Of a stretch of 64,000 nucleotides of DNA, positions 1 through 8,888 are shown piece by piece; positions within the stretch are counted from its first letter, which is position 1, and the number at the start of each line of letters is the position of its first letter. This DNA comes from Chitinophaga agrisoli. GTDB taxonomy: Bacteria; Bacteroidota; Bacteroidia; Chitinophagales; Chitinophagaceae. Below the pieces are notes generated by a model. It made no database searches. It saw nothing but the letters and a program-made list of their open reading frames with translations, and was not told the origin of the DNA. A program made the translations under genes and the position numbers. The DNA lies in the NCBI RefSeq assembly GCF_008386695.1, contig NZ_VUOC01000001.1, forward strand, positions 180,366 to 244,365. Reading direction: 5' to 3'.

Positions 1-51
1 CTTTATCTATGCTTTATGTATGGCTTATGTATGCTTTATCTATGCTTTATC
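1..51. repeat. Imperfect 11-bp tandem repeat
   Basis: Four and a half units of a CTTTATCTATG-like 11-mer lie head to tail (starts at 1, 12, 24, 34 and 45; units are 10-12 bp with single-base changes). The array touches the left edge, so its full length is unknown. No ORF uses it convincingly. Confidence 0.7.
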
Positions 52-99
52 CTACTTGTAACGTAGTGTGGATTGGGGATGGTCTTATACTGGAAAACC

Positions 100-214
100 T
101 TTACAGTGGGGAATAACTAAAAAGCCTAAATAGCAGTATTTGCTTTACAGTTTTATAATTAGATACAGATCTGGTTTTACAGTATCGTGAATTGACACAG
201 TTTAGACTTTACAG
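100..214. promoter_or_regulatory. Four phased TTTACAG direct repeats
   Basis: TTTACAG occurs exactly at 100-106, 144-150, 176-182 and 208-214. The spacings of 44, 32 and 32 bp are close to whole helical turns. A second ACAG follows at the same offset in the 144 and 176 units, so the repeat may be a decayed 32-bp unit. The stretch lies upstream of the AraC-type gene at 510. An operator role is inferred only; the rest of 52-509 shows no gene I can support. Confidence 0.35.
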
Positions 215-509
215 CTTGTCCTATAGCAGCTTATTGTCTATGCAATCGGTCGCAAGGGGTGAATTACCCATCCTGCGGATCAGTTTTCGTAAATAAATTA
301 GTCCCGCGAAAAACTGCGGTGCAAAAAGCTACGTATATTAACAAATAGAACGCGTCCCGTTTAAAGGATGACCTGTTCTCATCGAACTGGTATGCTACGC
401 TGTGGAGTTTTGTGTCTATGCCAGACAGTAAAGGATTTTGATCGCTCGACCTTCTCTTAAACCTGCAAATGTTCACTGTTTTACTAAGTGCCTAAAATTT
501 GTATGCCCC

Positions 510-1520
510 ATGGAAAAGCAGACATTGAATTCATCCGCAGAAAAACTATTGCTTATAGAGCGGGATGATGCTGATTATACGCCGGTATCCGCCATACCGG
601 ACGAATATCTGCACTTGCTGATGCGCTATGCCGGCGCTTATTTTTACCGTGATGAGGATTGTGACATGATCTGTCAGCATATTAAGCTGCGGGAGTTCTC
701 CATCTGGGGACATGATATCTTTGCCAGGAATTATATCATCCTTCACCCTTTTACGCCCCGGCATATACTGGCCCTGCATTATATGCACGAAGATACGATA
801 GATGCGGTGATCGATCATATGGGGCCTTTCCGGCTGCGGGAAAAACAGGTGAATCTTTTTAGCCTGCATGCGGATTTCCATACCGCCGCCCTGGATAGGG
901 GTAAGAATATCTTTAGCTTCCACATTAACGTAGTGCCGGAGGCTTTGCCGGCACTGGCGGAGAAGTTCCCCGTGTTAAAACACCTGGCCAGCCATCAGCT
1001 GGATACGCTGAATGGGCCGGTAAATGCGGCGCCTTACCAGATCAATGCCGTATGCTCGCAGATCCTGTTTGATATCTTTAACTGCCGGTACGTAGAGCTG
1101 CAGGCGGAGTGCCTGTTGTACCGCTGCTGTGTGGACCTGTATCAGAACTTCGCCCTGCAGGATGCCCAGTTCCGCCAACCTGCAGCGCCCATGGCAGCTT
1201 ATCTGCATGCGCAACTGCAACAACTGTTTGAATATATCAAACCCAATATTAGCGAACGGTTCACCCCGCAGGACTTAGCGCTGAAATTTAACATGCCGGA
1301 AACCGACATGCTTGCCGGCTTTGAACGGTTATTTGCAATTTCCCTTACGGATTACATACTGCAGCAACGGATGATGAAAGCATATGGCCTGCTGCTGAAA
1401 TCCAGGGCCAGTCTGGGCAGCATTGCCCGCCGTACCGGTTACCCCAACAGGGTAGCGCTGTCACGCGCTTTTCAGGCGTATTATGAGTATGATCCCATTG
1501 CCATCCGGAATGCGCAGTAG
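510..1520 (+). CDS. AraC-family transcriptional regulator
   Basis: This 336-aa protein is a DNA-binding regulator with a large N-terminal region without a recognised fold and a C-terminal AraC-type double helix-turn-helix (about residues 245-336). The second HTH carries the usual ending: LGSIARRTGYPNRVALSRAF, then a YYEYDP segment matching the family's Y-x-x-x-P signature. The reading frame is open from a TTG at 438, but the ATG at 510 gives a normal start and removes an atypical Cys-rich leader. The last codons sit 6 bp from the convergent aquaporin gene. Neither the N-terminal sequence nor the neighbours identify the ligand. Four TTTACAG copies upstream could be its own binding sites, which is inference. 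Confidence 0.75.
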   Translation: MEKQTLNSSAEKLLLIERDDADYTPVSAIPDEYLHLLMRYAGAYFYRDEDCDMICQHIKLREFSIWGHDIFARNYIILHPFTPRHILALHYMHEDTIDAVIDHMGPFRLREKQVNLFSLHADFHTAALDRGKNIFSFHINVVPEALPALAEKFPVLKHLASHQLDTLNGPVNAAPYQINAVCSQILFDIFNCRYVELQAECLLYRCCVDLYQNFALQDAQFRQPAAPMAAYLHAQLQQLFEYIKPNISERFTPQDLALKFNMPETDMLAGFERLFAISLTDYILQQRMMKAYGLLLKSRASLGSIARRTGYPNRVALSRAFQAYYEYDPIAIRNAQ

Positions 1521-1526
1521 TGTATT

Positions 1527-2222
1527 TTAGTCTTTATCCATCAGCTTCCAGATCGCAGCGCCAATTAAACCGCCTACAATGGGGCCTACAATAAACACCC
1601 ACAGGTTGGATAGTGCTGCGCCACCTACAAAGATAGCGGGGCCAATGCTGCGTGCAGGGTTTACGGAAACGCCGGTTACAGGAATGCCTACAATGTGTAT
1701 CAGCGTTAAGGAAAGGCCAATGGCTACGCCGGCCACGGTACCGGTGGGGTTATTCTTGCTGGTGCTGCCCAGTATCACTGTCAGGAATATAGCAGTGAAC
1801 ACGATCTCCGCGATCATACCGCTCATCAGGGCATACTTGTCAGGAGAGGCTTCGCCTACGCCATTCTGGCCCAGCCCATTAGCTGCCAGCGTATATTCCG
1901 CCTTACCGGTGGCTATCAGGTACAGGATGCCGGCGCCAATAATGCCGCCAATGATCTGCGCCACAATGTAGGCCACCGCTTCTTTACTGGTAATACGGCC
2001 TACAGCCAGGAAAGCGATGGTAATGGCAGGGTTGATATGACAACCGGAAATATGCCCGATGGCATAACACATGGCCAGCACGGACAGGCCAAAGGCAAAA
2101 GAGATTCCCAGGAAACCAACATGGCTGCCCGCCAGCACGGCGGCGCCACATCCCATTAAAACAAGGACCAGGGTGCCAAACAATTCTGCAATGAACTTCT
2201 GTGATAAAGTAACGGTTCTCAT
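1527..2222 (-). CDS. aqpZ: Aquaporin Z-type water channel
   Basis: This 231-aa six-helix MIP-family channel of the inner membrane has both half-helix NPA motifs, at residues 64-66 (GCHINPAIT) and 188-190 (SVNPARS). By comparison with E. coli AqpZ, selectivity-filter Phe44, His176 and Arg191 are kept, which fits a water channel rather than a glycerol facilitator. The fourth filter position, Thr183 in AqpZ, is Val185 here. Length matches the family. The start ATG at 2222 gives MRTVTLSQKFIAELFGT. It is convergent with the AraC-type gene and lies 96 bp downstream of the glucosidase gene on the same strand. No clear promoter was found. Confidence 0.92.
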   Translation of the reverse strand: MRTVTLSQKFIAELFGTLVLVLMGCGAAVLAGSHVGFLGISFAFGLSVLAMCYAIGHISGCHINPAITIAFLAVGRITSKEAVAYIVAQIIGGIIGAGILYLIATGKAEYTLAANGLGQNGVGEASPDKYALMSGMIAEIVFTAIFLTVILGSTSKNNPTGTVAGVAIGLSLTLIHIVGIPVTGVSVNPARSIGPAIFVGGAALSNLWVFIVGPIVGGLIGAAIWKLMDKD

Positions 2223-2318
2223 ATGATGTATTTTTGTTGTGGTATAAGAAGTAACAACATAAGGCCGAAAATCGTTCAGCCCTATAGTTGATATTTGTAA
2301 ATGATTGTAGTATTGTTA

Positions 2319-4967
2319 CTACATGAGCCTTACAATAAGGCCTGTCCAGCCGGTCTGATGGGCAGCGCCGGCCCCGCGGCCGTTATCGCCATGAAAGTAT
2401 TCATAGAAGAGCAGGTAATCTTTAAAATGAGGGTCTTGCTGTAATTTTTCATAATCGCCAAATACCGGCCGGCGGCCATTCTTATCCCGGAGGAAAAGGC
2501 GTAACAAACGCTTGCCCAGCTCCGTGGCAATCTCTTTCAGGGTGAGATAAGCGCCGCTATTGGTAGGGTATTCCACTTTAAAATCATCCCCATAATACCG
2601 GTGAAACTGCTGCAGGCTTTCTATGATGAGGTAGTTCACCGGCATCCATACGGGTCCCCGCCAGTTGCTGTTGCCGCCAAACATCGCGGTGGTGCTTTCC
2701 CCCGGCGCGTAGGCCACGCAAAAGCTGGTACCATCCAGCCGGAACTCATAGGGGTGTTGTTCATAATGTTTGCTCATAGAGCGTACGCCATAATCGCTGA
2801 GGAATTCCGTTTCATCCAGCATACGGCGCAAGATCCTTTTCATGCGGTGCCCGCGTAAAAGGCTTAGTAAGTGCTTTTCGCCGCTGCCTTTTTCGTACCA
2901 GCGGCTTACCAGGGCGGCCAAATCCGGCCGGAAATTGAGGAACCATCTTAACCGTTCTGTAAACTCCGGCTGCGTGGTAAAGATCTCTTCGTTCAGTACA
3001 GATACGGCGAACAAGGGTATAAGGCCCACCATGCTGCGCACTTTCATCCGCATTACCCCGTCATTGGTCATCTTTAGCTGGTCATAGAAAAAACCATCCT
3101 CATCATCCCAGAGCCCATCACTGCCCTCGCCCATCTCATTAATTGCGCCGGCTATATACAGGAAGTGCTCAAAGAACTTGGTGGCCATATCCGCATACAC
3201 CTTGTTATACTTGGCCAGCTCCAGCGATATGCAGAGCATATTTAAACAGTACATGGCCATCCAGCTGGTACCATCTGCCTGCTCAATAAAGCCGCCGGCA
3301 GGCAGGGGCGCGGTACGGTCAAATACGCCAATATTATCCAGCCCCAGGAAACCGCCTTCAAAGATGTTGTTGTTCTCCGCATCCTTACGGTTCACCCACC
3401 AGGTAAAGTTCAACAACAGCTTATGGAAAATAGACTCCAGGAAAGTCACATCCCCTTTGCCCTTTTTTTGCTCCATATCCAGATGGTACACCCGCCAGGC
3501 GGCCCAGGCATGCACCGGGGGATTAACATCGCCAAATGCCCACTCATATGCCGGTAGCTCCCCGTTTGGATGCATATACCATTCCCGGGTTAGTAATAAT
3601 AGCTGGCCTTTGGCAAACTCCGCGTCTATCATGGCTAGTGGAATGCAATGAAAAGCCAGGTCCCAGGCGGCATACCAGGGGTATTCCCATTTATCCGGCA
3701 TGGAGATGATATCTTCGTTATTCAGGTGTTTCCACGCCTTATTACGGCCATTGGCGCGGTTGGCCGGTGGCGCCGGCTGTGAAGGATCTCCTTTTAGCCA
3801 ATCCGCTACATGGTAGTAATAGAATTGTTTATTCCATAACATGCCGGCAAAGGCCTGCCGTTGGATCATCTTCTCCTCTTCATTATCCAGCTGTTGCTGC
3901 AACCCTTCATAAAATGTATCTGCTTCCTGCTGACGGGTGGCAAATAATGCATCAAAATCTGCAAAAGGATCAACAATACCTTTAGGGCTGGCATAGTTGG
4001 CAAAAGGCGCGGTCAAATGTTCGCTGGTCAGGCGCAGGCGTACGGTATGCGACTCGCCAGGGGCAATGTTAACATGATAATTGGCGGCCGCTTTGGTACC
4101 GCTGCCACCTTCATTCACCGCGTTAGTATGCTGGTGAATGAGATAATCATTGATCCCATCTTTATAGAATTGTTTCCCATCCTGGAAATTATACAGGCGG
4201 GGAAAATTGGTCTCATTTTCTGTGAAGAGCAGCTGCGGCGCCTGGTCACAATACAGCACGTATTTGCCCAGTGTATGATGGGTAATGGTGATAGCGTCTT
4301 TCCCGGTGCGCGTCAACCAGGGCTGTGTATTATCCCGGCCCCAGGCCCAGGTATTGCGGAACCAGATGGTAGGCAGTATATGCAGGGGGGCGGCTTCCCG
4401 GCCGCGGTTAAATACGGTGATCTTTATCAGCACATCTTCCGGCGCTGTTTTGGCGTATTCGATGAAGACATCAAAATAGGCGTCGTCATTAAAAATGCCG
4501 GTGTCTATGATCTCAAACTCAGGGTCCTGTTTGCCGCGGCGGCGGTTCTCATCTACCAGTGGGCCATATGGGAATGTTTGCTGCGGATATTTATACAGCA
4601 TTTTCATGTAGGAGTGGGTAGGCGTATTATCCAGGTAGTAGAAGAGCTCTTTTACATCTTCGCCATGGTTGCCTTCATGTCCGCTTAGGCCAAAAAAACG
4701 CTCTTTCAGGATGGGGTCTTTTGTGTTCCACAGGGCAATGGAAAAACACAATAACTGCTGATCATCACAAATGCCGGCAATGCCTTCTTCGCCCCAGCGG
4801 TATGCTTTGCTGCGGGCCATATCATGCGTGGTGCTTTCCCAGGCGCTGCCAGTTTCGCTGTAATCCTCCCTTACAGTGCCCCATTGCCGGTTGGTAACGT
4901 AAGGGCCCCATTTCTTCCAGGCTGCGTTCTGCAGCCGCTGTTGCTCATTGTTCATCGGTTGATCCAT
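2319..4967 (-). CDS. Cytoplasmic GH63/MGH1-like glucosidase
   Basis: The 882-aa protein has the layout of bacterial GH63-related (mannosylglycerate hydrolase MGH1-like) alpha-glycosidases: an N-terminal region with WGEEGIAG and [15 protein letters not shown], then an (alpha/alpha)6 barrel with WDLAFH, GWAFGD-type and DGTSWMA segments and a C-terminal GPVWMPVNY. There is no signal peptide, so it acts in the cytoplasm, probably on an alpha-glucoside such as a compatible solute or glycogen-derived sugar; the substrate cannot be read from sequence. Alternative start Met5 is possible. It lies 39 bp after the bestrophin gene on the same strand and 96 bp before aqpZ. A shared role of the three in osmotic adjustment is only a guess from these neighbours. 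Confidence 0.8.
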   Translation of the reverse strand: MDQPMNNEQQRLQNAAWKKWGPYVTNRQWGTVREDYSETGSAWESTTHDMARSKAYRWGEEGIAGICDDQQLLCFSIALWNTKDPILKERFFGLSGHEGNHGEDVKELFYYLDNTPTHSYMKMLYKYPQQTFPYGPLVDENRRRGKQDPEFEIIDTGIFNDDAYFDVFIEYAKTAPEDVLIKITVFNRGREAAPLHILPTIWFRNTWAWGRDNTQPWLTRTGKDAITITHHTLGKYVLYCDQAPQLLFTENETNFPRLYNFQDGKQFYKDGINDYLIHQHTNAVNEGGSGTKAAANYHVNIAPGESHTVRLRLTSEHLTAPFANYASPKGIVDPFADFDALFATRQQEADTFYEGLQQQLDNEEEKMIQRQAFAGMLWNKQFYYYHVADWLKGDPSQPAPPANRANGRNKAWKHLNNEDIISMPDKWEYPWYAAWDLAFHCIPLAMIDAEFAKGQLLLLTREWYMHPNGELPAYEWAFGDVNPPVHAWAAWRVYHLDMEQKKGKGDVTFLESIFHKLLLNFTWWVNRKDAENNNIFEGGFLGLDNIGVFDRTAPLPAGGFIEQADGTSWMAMYCLNMLCISLELAKYNKVYADMATKFFEHFLYIAGAINEMGEGSDGLWDDEDGFFYDQLKMTNDGVMRMKVRSMVGLIPLFAVSVLNEEIFTTQPEFTERLRWFLNFRPDLAALVSRWYEKGSGEKHLLSLLRGHRMKRILRRMLDETEFLSDYGVRSMSKHYEQHPYEFRLDGTSFCVAYAPGESTTAMFGGNSNWRGPVWMPVNYLIIESLQQFHRYYGDDFKVEYPTNSGAYLTLKEIATELGKRLLRLFLRDKNGRRPVFGDYEKLQQDPHFKDYLLFYEYFHGDNGRGAGAAHQTGWTGLIVRLM

Positions 4968-5006
4968 TTATTGTGGTGTATAAGCCGCTTATTGTTGTAT
5001 AAGCCT

Positions 5007-5915
5007 TTACAACAGGTATTGCCCGTCTACAGGCGCTACCGGCGACGGCACGTTTCCATGGCCCAGCATCTCCAGCAGGTTTATTTCAATGGTACGGGCA
5101 ATGCTGTCCAGCGGTATGGCCATTTCCGTTGCTTCAAACGGGTTCATGATGCTGATACCGTTCTGGTGCGTTACGTGAAACACAAAGCCAAATGCCCATC
5201 CAAAGATAATAGACCAGTAGTCGATACTCTCACTTAACATTAAGGTACTAAGGATTACGTAAAACCAGATAAATACCCGGGTAAAAAACAGGTAACTGGG
5301 CGGAAAAACAGTATTCCGGATCCGTTCTGCCTTGCCCATGCTGTCGCAGAACTTTGTTATTAACCCGTTCAGCTCCCGGAAACGGAAGCCGTCTATAGCA
5401 CCCTGCCGGCTTAACAGCTGCAGATCTTCCGCCTGCAGGTTCAGGATGGCATTGTGGATATTGCTTTGTGTGTTTACCGATAGTAAGTCCGTTTCACTGA
5501 GGTAACCGGTATAATATACATCATCCGGTCTTTTGCGTAGCGTGGATTTTAGCGCGTACAGGAAACCCAGGTGGCGATAGATCATCCGGCGCGCGATATG
5601 TACTGTTTCATCACTGGTATCCGTATCACAATAATATAACAGGCAGCGCGCCCAGGAGCGGGAATCGTTCACCAGTTCGCCCCATACTTTGCGGGCCTCC
5701 CACCACCGGTCATATGCCTGGTTATTATTAAAGCCGATAAAAAACGCGATGGCCGTACCCAACACCGTGGATACACTGAGCGGAATGGAGAACTGCCTGT
5801 TGAGCCAGTAAGCGTCTACCAGGTAAGCAGTAGTGCAGCATGCCAGTATCATCAGATCTACCTTCCAGGTAAGACGGAATACCTGGACGAGTGAAAGCCG
5901 GTCTTTGAGGAACAT
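5007..5915 (-). CDS. Bestrophin-family anion channel
   Basis: This 302-aa membrane protein belongs to the bacterial bestrophin-like family (UPF0187). It starts with an amphipathic helix (FLKDRLSLVQVFRLTWKVD) and two close membrane helices at about 20-65. The family signature follows, AFFIGFNNNQAYDRWWEARKVWG, where the Asn/Arg/Trp-rich stretch marks the cytosolic neck. A second helix pair is at about 200-245, and HVTHQNGISIMNPFEATEMAIPLDSI carries the conserved IxNPFxxxxxDxP-type pattern. Bacterial homologues form pentameric ion channels in the inner membrane. The gene precedes the glucosidase on the same strand and is divergent from the GH127 gene. Confidence 0.88.
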   Translation of the reverse strand: MFLKDRLSLVQVFRLTWKVDLMILACCTTAYLVDAYWLNRQFSIPLSVSTVLGTAIAFFIGFNNNQAYDRWWEARKVWGELVNDSRSWARCLLYYCDTDTSDETVHIARRMIYRHLGFLYALKSTLRKRPDDVYYTGYLSETDLLSVNTQSNIHNAILNLQAEDLQLLSRQGAIDGFRFRELNGLITKFCDSMGKAERIRNTVFPPSYLFFTRVFIWFYVILSTLMLSESIDYWSIIFGWAFGFVFHVTHQNGISIMNPFEATEMAIPLDSIARTIEINLLEMLGHGNVPSPVAPVDGQYLL

Positions 5916-5962
5916 ATGATGGAGGATTAATACTAAAAGTTACTGTATATGAAGGAGATAAG

Positions 5963-5970
5963 CAAATATA
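5963..5970 (-). promoter_or_regulatory. Candidate -7 element of the bestrophin promoter
   Basis: Read on the minus strand this is TATATTTG, an exact match to the Bacteroidota -7 element TAnnTTTG. It lies 48 bp before the bestrophin start. No TTG sits at 17-23 bp upstream, so the -33 element is weak. Confidence 0.35.
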
Positions 5971-6079
5971 ACCACCCAGAGACAAATTCCGCGTGTAACC
6001 GGTTAAAATCCGTCAAGCAGAGCCGGGCGCATATCAATAAATTTATAGTAACCGTTCCACAGCCTATAAAACTGCAGAC

Positions 6080-8470
6080 ATGAAAAAAATTGTGCATCTG
6101 ACAATTATATTGATCCTACTGGCGGGCAGCACTTTGTTAGCCCAGGACTATCCCATACAGCCGGTACCTTTTACCGCCGTAAAAGTGACTGATCATTTCT
6201 GGGCGCCCCGGATCCTCAGCAATTATAAGGTCACCATTCCCATTGCCCTGGAGCAATGTTATAAAACAGGGCGCGTAGATAATTTCCTGATAGCGGGCAA
6301 GCTTAAAAAAGGCGTGTTCAAAACAGAGTACCCGTTTGATGATACGGACATCTACAAGATCCTGGAAGGCGCCAGCTACTCCCTGCAAACTTACCCGGAT
6401 AAACACCTGGAAGCCCAGATGGATACGCTTATCTATTATATAGGCAAAGCGCAGGAGCCGGATGGTTATCTATACACCGCCCGTACCATTGCCAAAGACA
6501 GTGGTAAGCTACACCCCTGGGCAGGCAAACAGCGCTGGGAAAAAGACCCCGACCTGAGCCATGAGCTGTATAACTGCGGGCACCTCTACGAGGCCGCTGC
6601 GGCCCATTACCTGGCTACCGGCAAACGCACCCTGCTGGATATCGCTATTAAAAACGCCAATCTCGTCTATCATGATTTCGTAGAAGGCGGCTTAAAATAT
6701 TACCCCGGTCACCAGATCATTGAAATGGGCCTGGTAAAACTCTACCGCGTCACCAATGACAAACGCTACCTGGACCTGGCCAAATATTTCCTGGATATCC
6801 GGAAAGGCGGCAAGGAATACAACCAGGCACAAGAGCCGGTAACCGCGCAAACCCGTGCCGTAGGACATGCTGTGCGCGCCACTTATATGTATAGCGGTAT
6901 GGCGGATGTAGCCGCGCTTACCGGCGATAAAGGATATGTGCAGGCCATAGACGCTATCTGGCATGATGTGGTGGACCATAAGATCTACATTACCGGCGGC
7001 ATAGGCGCAGAAGCCGGCCATGAAGGCTTTGGGCCGGATTATGCCCTGCCCAATATGAGCGCCTATAACGAGACCTGTGCCTCTATTGGTAATATTTACT
7101 GGAACTACCGGTTGTTCTTGTTGCATGGCGATGCAAAGTATTATGATGTATTGGAGCAGATCTTATATAACGGTATGATCTCCGGCGTAGCCATCAAAGG
7201 CAACCGTTTCTTTTATCCCAACCCGCTGGAGTCTATGGGCCAGCATGAAAGAAGCGAGTGGTTTGGCTGTGCATGCTGTCCCAGCAATGTATGCCGTTTC
7301 ATCCCCTCTGTGCCGGGTTATATGTATGCTACCGGTCAGGATCGTATCTATGTAAACCTGTTCATCCAAAGCCAGGCAAACATTCCCCTGCAAAAACAAA
7401 CCGTACAGGTAGCGCAGCAAACCAATTACCCATGGGATGGCAATATTACGCTCACCGTAGCGCCAGATGGCGGCAGCCGCAGTTTTGATATGGCCATCCG
7501 CCTGCCGGCCTGGTTAAACGATGCGCCCATACCTGGCGGTTTATATACTTATGCCAACGCCCCCGCAAAAAAATATACCATTACCGTAAATGGCAAAACG
7601 GCGGATTATACAACCGAGAACGGTTATGCTATCCTGCACCGCAACTGGAAAAAAGGCGATGCTATACAAGTGCAACTCCCCATGGAAGTGCGTTACGTAA
7701 AAGCAGTAGATAAAGTACAGGCAGATGATGATAAAACAGCGCTGCAACGCGGTCCGCTCGTATACTGCTTTGAGTGGCCGGATAATAACAAAGCATCCGT
7801 ACGCCACTTATTATTAAATGAGCAGAACAAAACCACCGCCACCTTTGAGCCGCGCCTGCTGGATGGTGTGGAAGTGATACGCACCGCCGCTATTACCCAA
7901 TCCATTACGCCGGATAATAAAGTAGTAGAGCAAACCGCGGGGGTAACTGCCATTCCATATTATGCCTGGGCCAACCGTGGCGCGGGCGATATGGCCGTTT
8001 GGGTGGCAGATAAGGAGACTGCCGTTACACCTTTAAAACCGGCTACCGTAGCCTCCCGCAGTAAGGTAAGCGCCTCCTATAGAACAAAAACACTAAGGGC
8101 CATCAACGACCAGCTGGAACCCGCCAGCTCACATGATGGCAGCATGCCCTATTACCATTGGTGGCCTAAAAAAGATACCCTGCAATGGGTGCAGTATGAT
8201 TTTGAGAAACCGGCCAGTGTGCAGGGCGTGCAGGTCTACTGGTATGATGATAGCCCCTGGGGTGGCTGCCGCGTACCTGCCGCCTGGAAGGTATCATATA
8301 AGGATACTAATGGTAACTGGCTACCCGTAAAAAACACCGGCGCCTATACTACTGATAAGGATACCTTTAATACCGTACATTTTGATGCGGTAAAAACAGC
8401 TGCTTTACGCCTGGAGGTACAACTACCCAAAGACCATGCAGCAGGCATTATGGAATGGAAAGTGGAGTAG
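6080..8470 (+). CDS. Secreted GH127 beta-L-arabinofuranosidase-like enzyme
   Basis: The 796-aa protein begins with a signal peptide (about 1-21, ending in LLAQ). An (alpha/alpha)6 barrel of the GH127 (DUF1680) family follows, then beta-rich C-terminal domains; residues about 690-796 look like a discoidin-type carbohydrate-binding fold. The cysteine-based active site is intact: Glu331 and Cys333 in NETC, and Cys399-Cys400 in CACCPSN. These match the zinc-binding Glu, Cys and Cys-Cys of Bifidobacterium HypBA1, where one of the paired cysteines is the nucleophile. The expected reaction is removal of terminal beta-L-arabinofuranose from plant glycoproteins or pectin in the periplasm. Other GH127 members have different furanose activity, so the exact sugar is inferred. 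It is a single gene with its own terminator. Confidence 0.88.
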   Translation: MKKIVHLTIILILLAGSTLLAQDYPIQPVPFTAVKVTDHFWAPRILSNYKVTIPIALEQCYKTGRVDNFLIAGKLKKGVFKTEYPFDDTDIYKILEGASYSLQTYPDKHLEAQMDTLIYYIGKAQEPDGYLYTARTIAKDSGKLHPWAGKQRWEKDPDLSHELYNCGHLYEAAAAHYLATGKRTLLDIAIKNANLVYHDFVEGGLKYYPGHQIIEMGLVKLYRVTNDKRYLDLAKYFLDIRKGGKEYNQAQEPVTAQTRAVGHAVRATYMYSGMADVAALTGDKGYVQAIDAIWHDVVDHKIYITGGIGAEAGHEGFGPDYALPNMSAYNETCASIGNIYWNYRLFLLHGDAKYYDVLEQILYNGMISGVAIKGNRFFYPNPLESMGQHERSEWFGCACCPSNVCRFIPSVPGYMYATGQDRIYVNLFIQSQANIPLQKQTVQVAQQTNYPWDGNITLTVAPDGGSRSFDMAIRLPAWLNDAPIPGGLYTYANAPAKKYTITVNGKTADYTTENGYAILHRNWKKGDAIQVQLPMEVRYVKAVDKVQADDDKTALQRGPLVYCFEWPDNNKASVRHLLLNEQNKTTATFEPRLLDGVEVIRTAAITQSITPDNKVVEQTAGVTAIPYYAWANRGAGDMAVWVADKETAVTPLKPATVASRSKVSASYRTKTLRAINDQLEPASSHDGSMPYYHWWPKKDTLQWVQYDFEKPASVQGVQVYWYDDSPWGGCRVPAAWKVSYKDTNGNWLPVKNTGAYTTDKDTFNTVHFDAVKTAALRLEVQLPKDHAAGIMEWKVE

Positions 8471-8510
8471 GATAGTGTAGGATAGACACATCATATCACC
8501 ATATGACGAC

Positions 8511-8542
8511 AAACGCCACACCCTTGGTAGTGGCGTTTTTTC
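8511..8542 (+). terminator. Intrinsic terminator after the GH127 gene
   Basis: A 9-bp perfect stem (AAACGCCAC with GTGGCGTTT) closes a 10-nt loop and runs straight into a T-rich tract at 8536-8542. Confidence 0.85.
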
Positions 8543-8888
8543 TTTCCCGTTATTTACGCAGTGTAATCCGTGTTAACCTCCGTTTTTAATCCTACACAGA
8601 GCCAATATCTTTGTGCTCCAATCTGTCAGCACGCGGACTTGTAGCAAAAAAAACCTTAGACGAACGTAGTACTTCATGACTGTATGAACGACACCTATGC
8701 CGGAGCTGATCTGGAGTAACCTTTGGCCAAATCGATTTTGCGCGCACCGTATCTTTTATGAGCCTATGCATAATTATTCATTTAAACCTATAGTCTTTTT
8801 TGAACACGGGTATGGGAGCTATCGTGTAGAACCTTGTTCTGCCTGATACTTCCATGCACCACAAATTTTTAAACCAAATTATCCTAAC
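8543..8888. other. Intergenic region upstream of the chitinase gene
   Basis: This 346-bp A+T-rich stretch has no ORF with coding character. It should hold the chitinase promoter and a long 5' leader. The nearest -7-like match is AACCTTTG at about 8717, without a -33 TTG, so I do not call a promoter. Confidence 0.4.

Noticed and set aside
4017-4688. 223-codon plus-strand frame inside the glucosidase gene
   Set aside because: Antisense shadow; the glucosidase frame is 882 codons long with family motifs.
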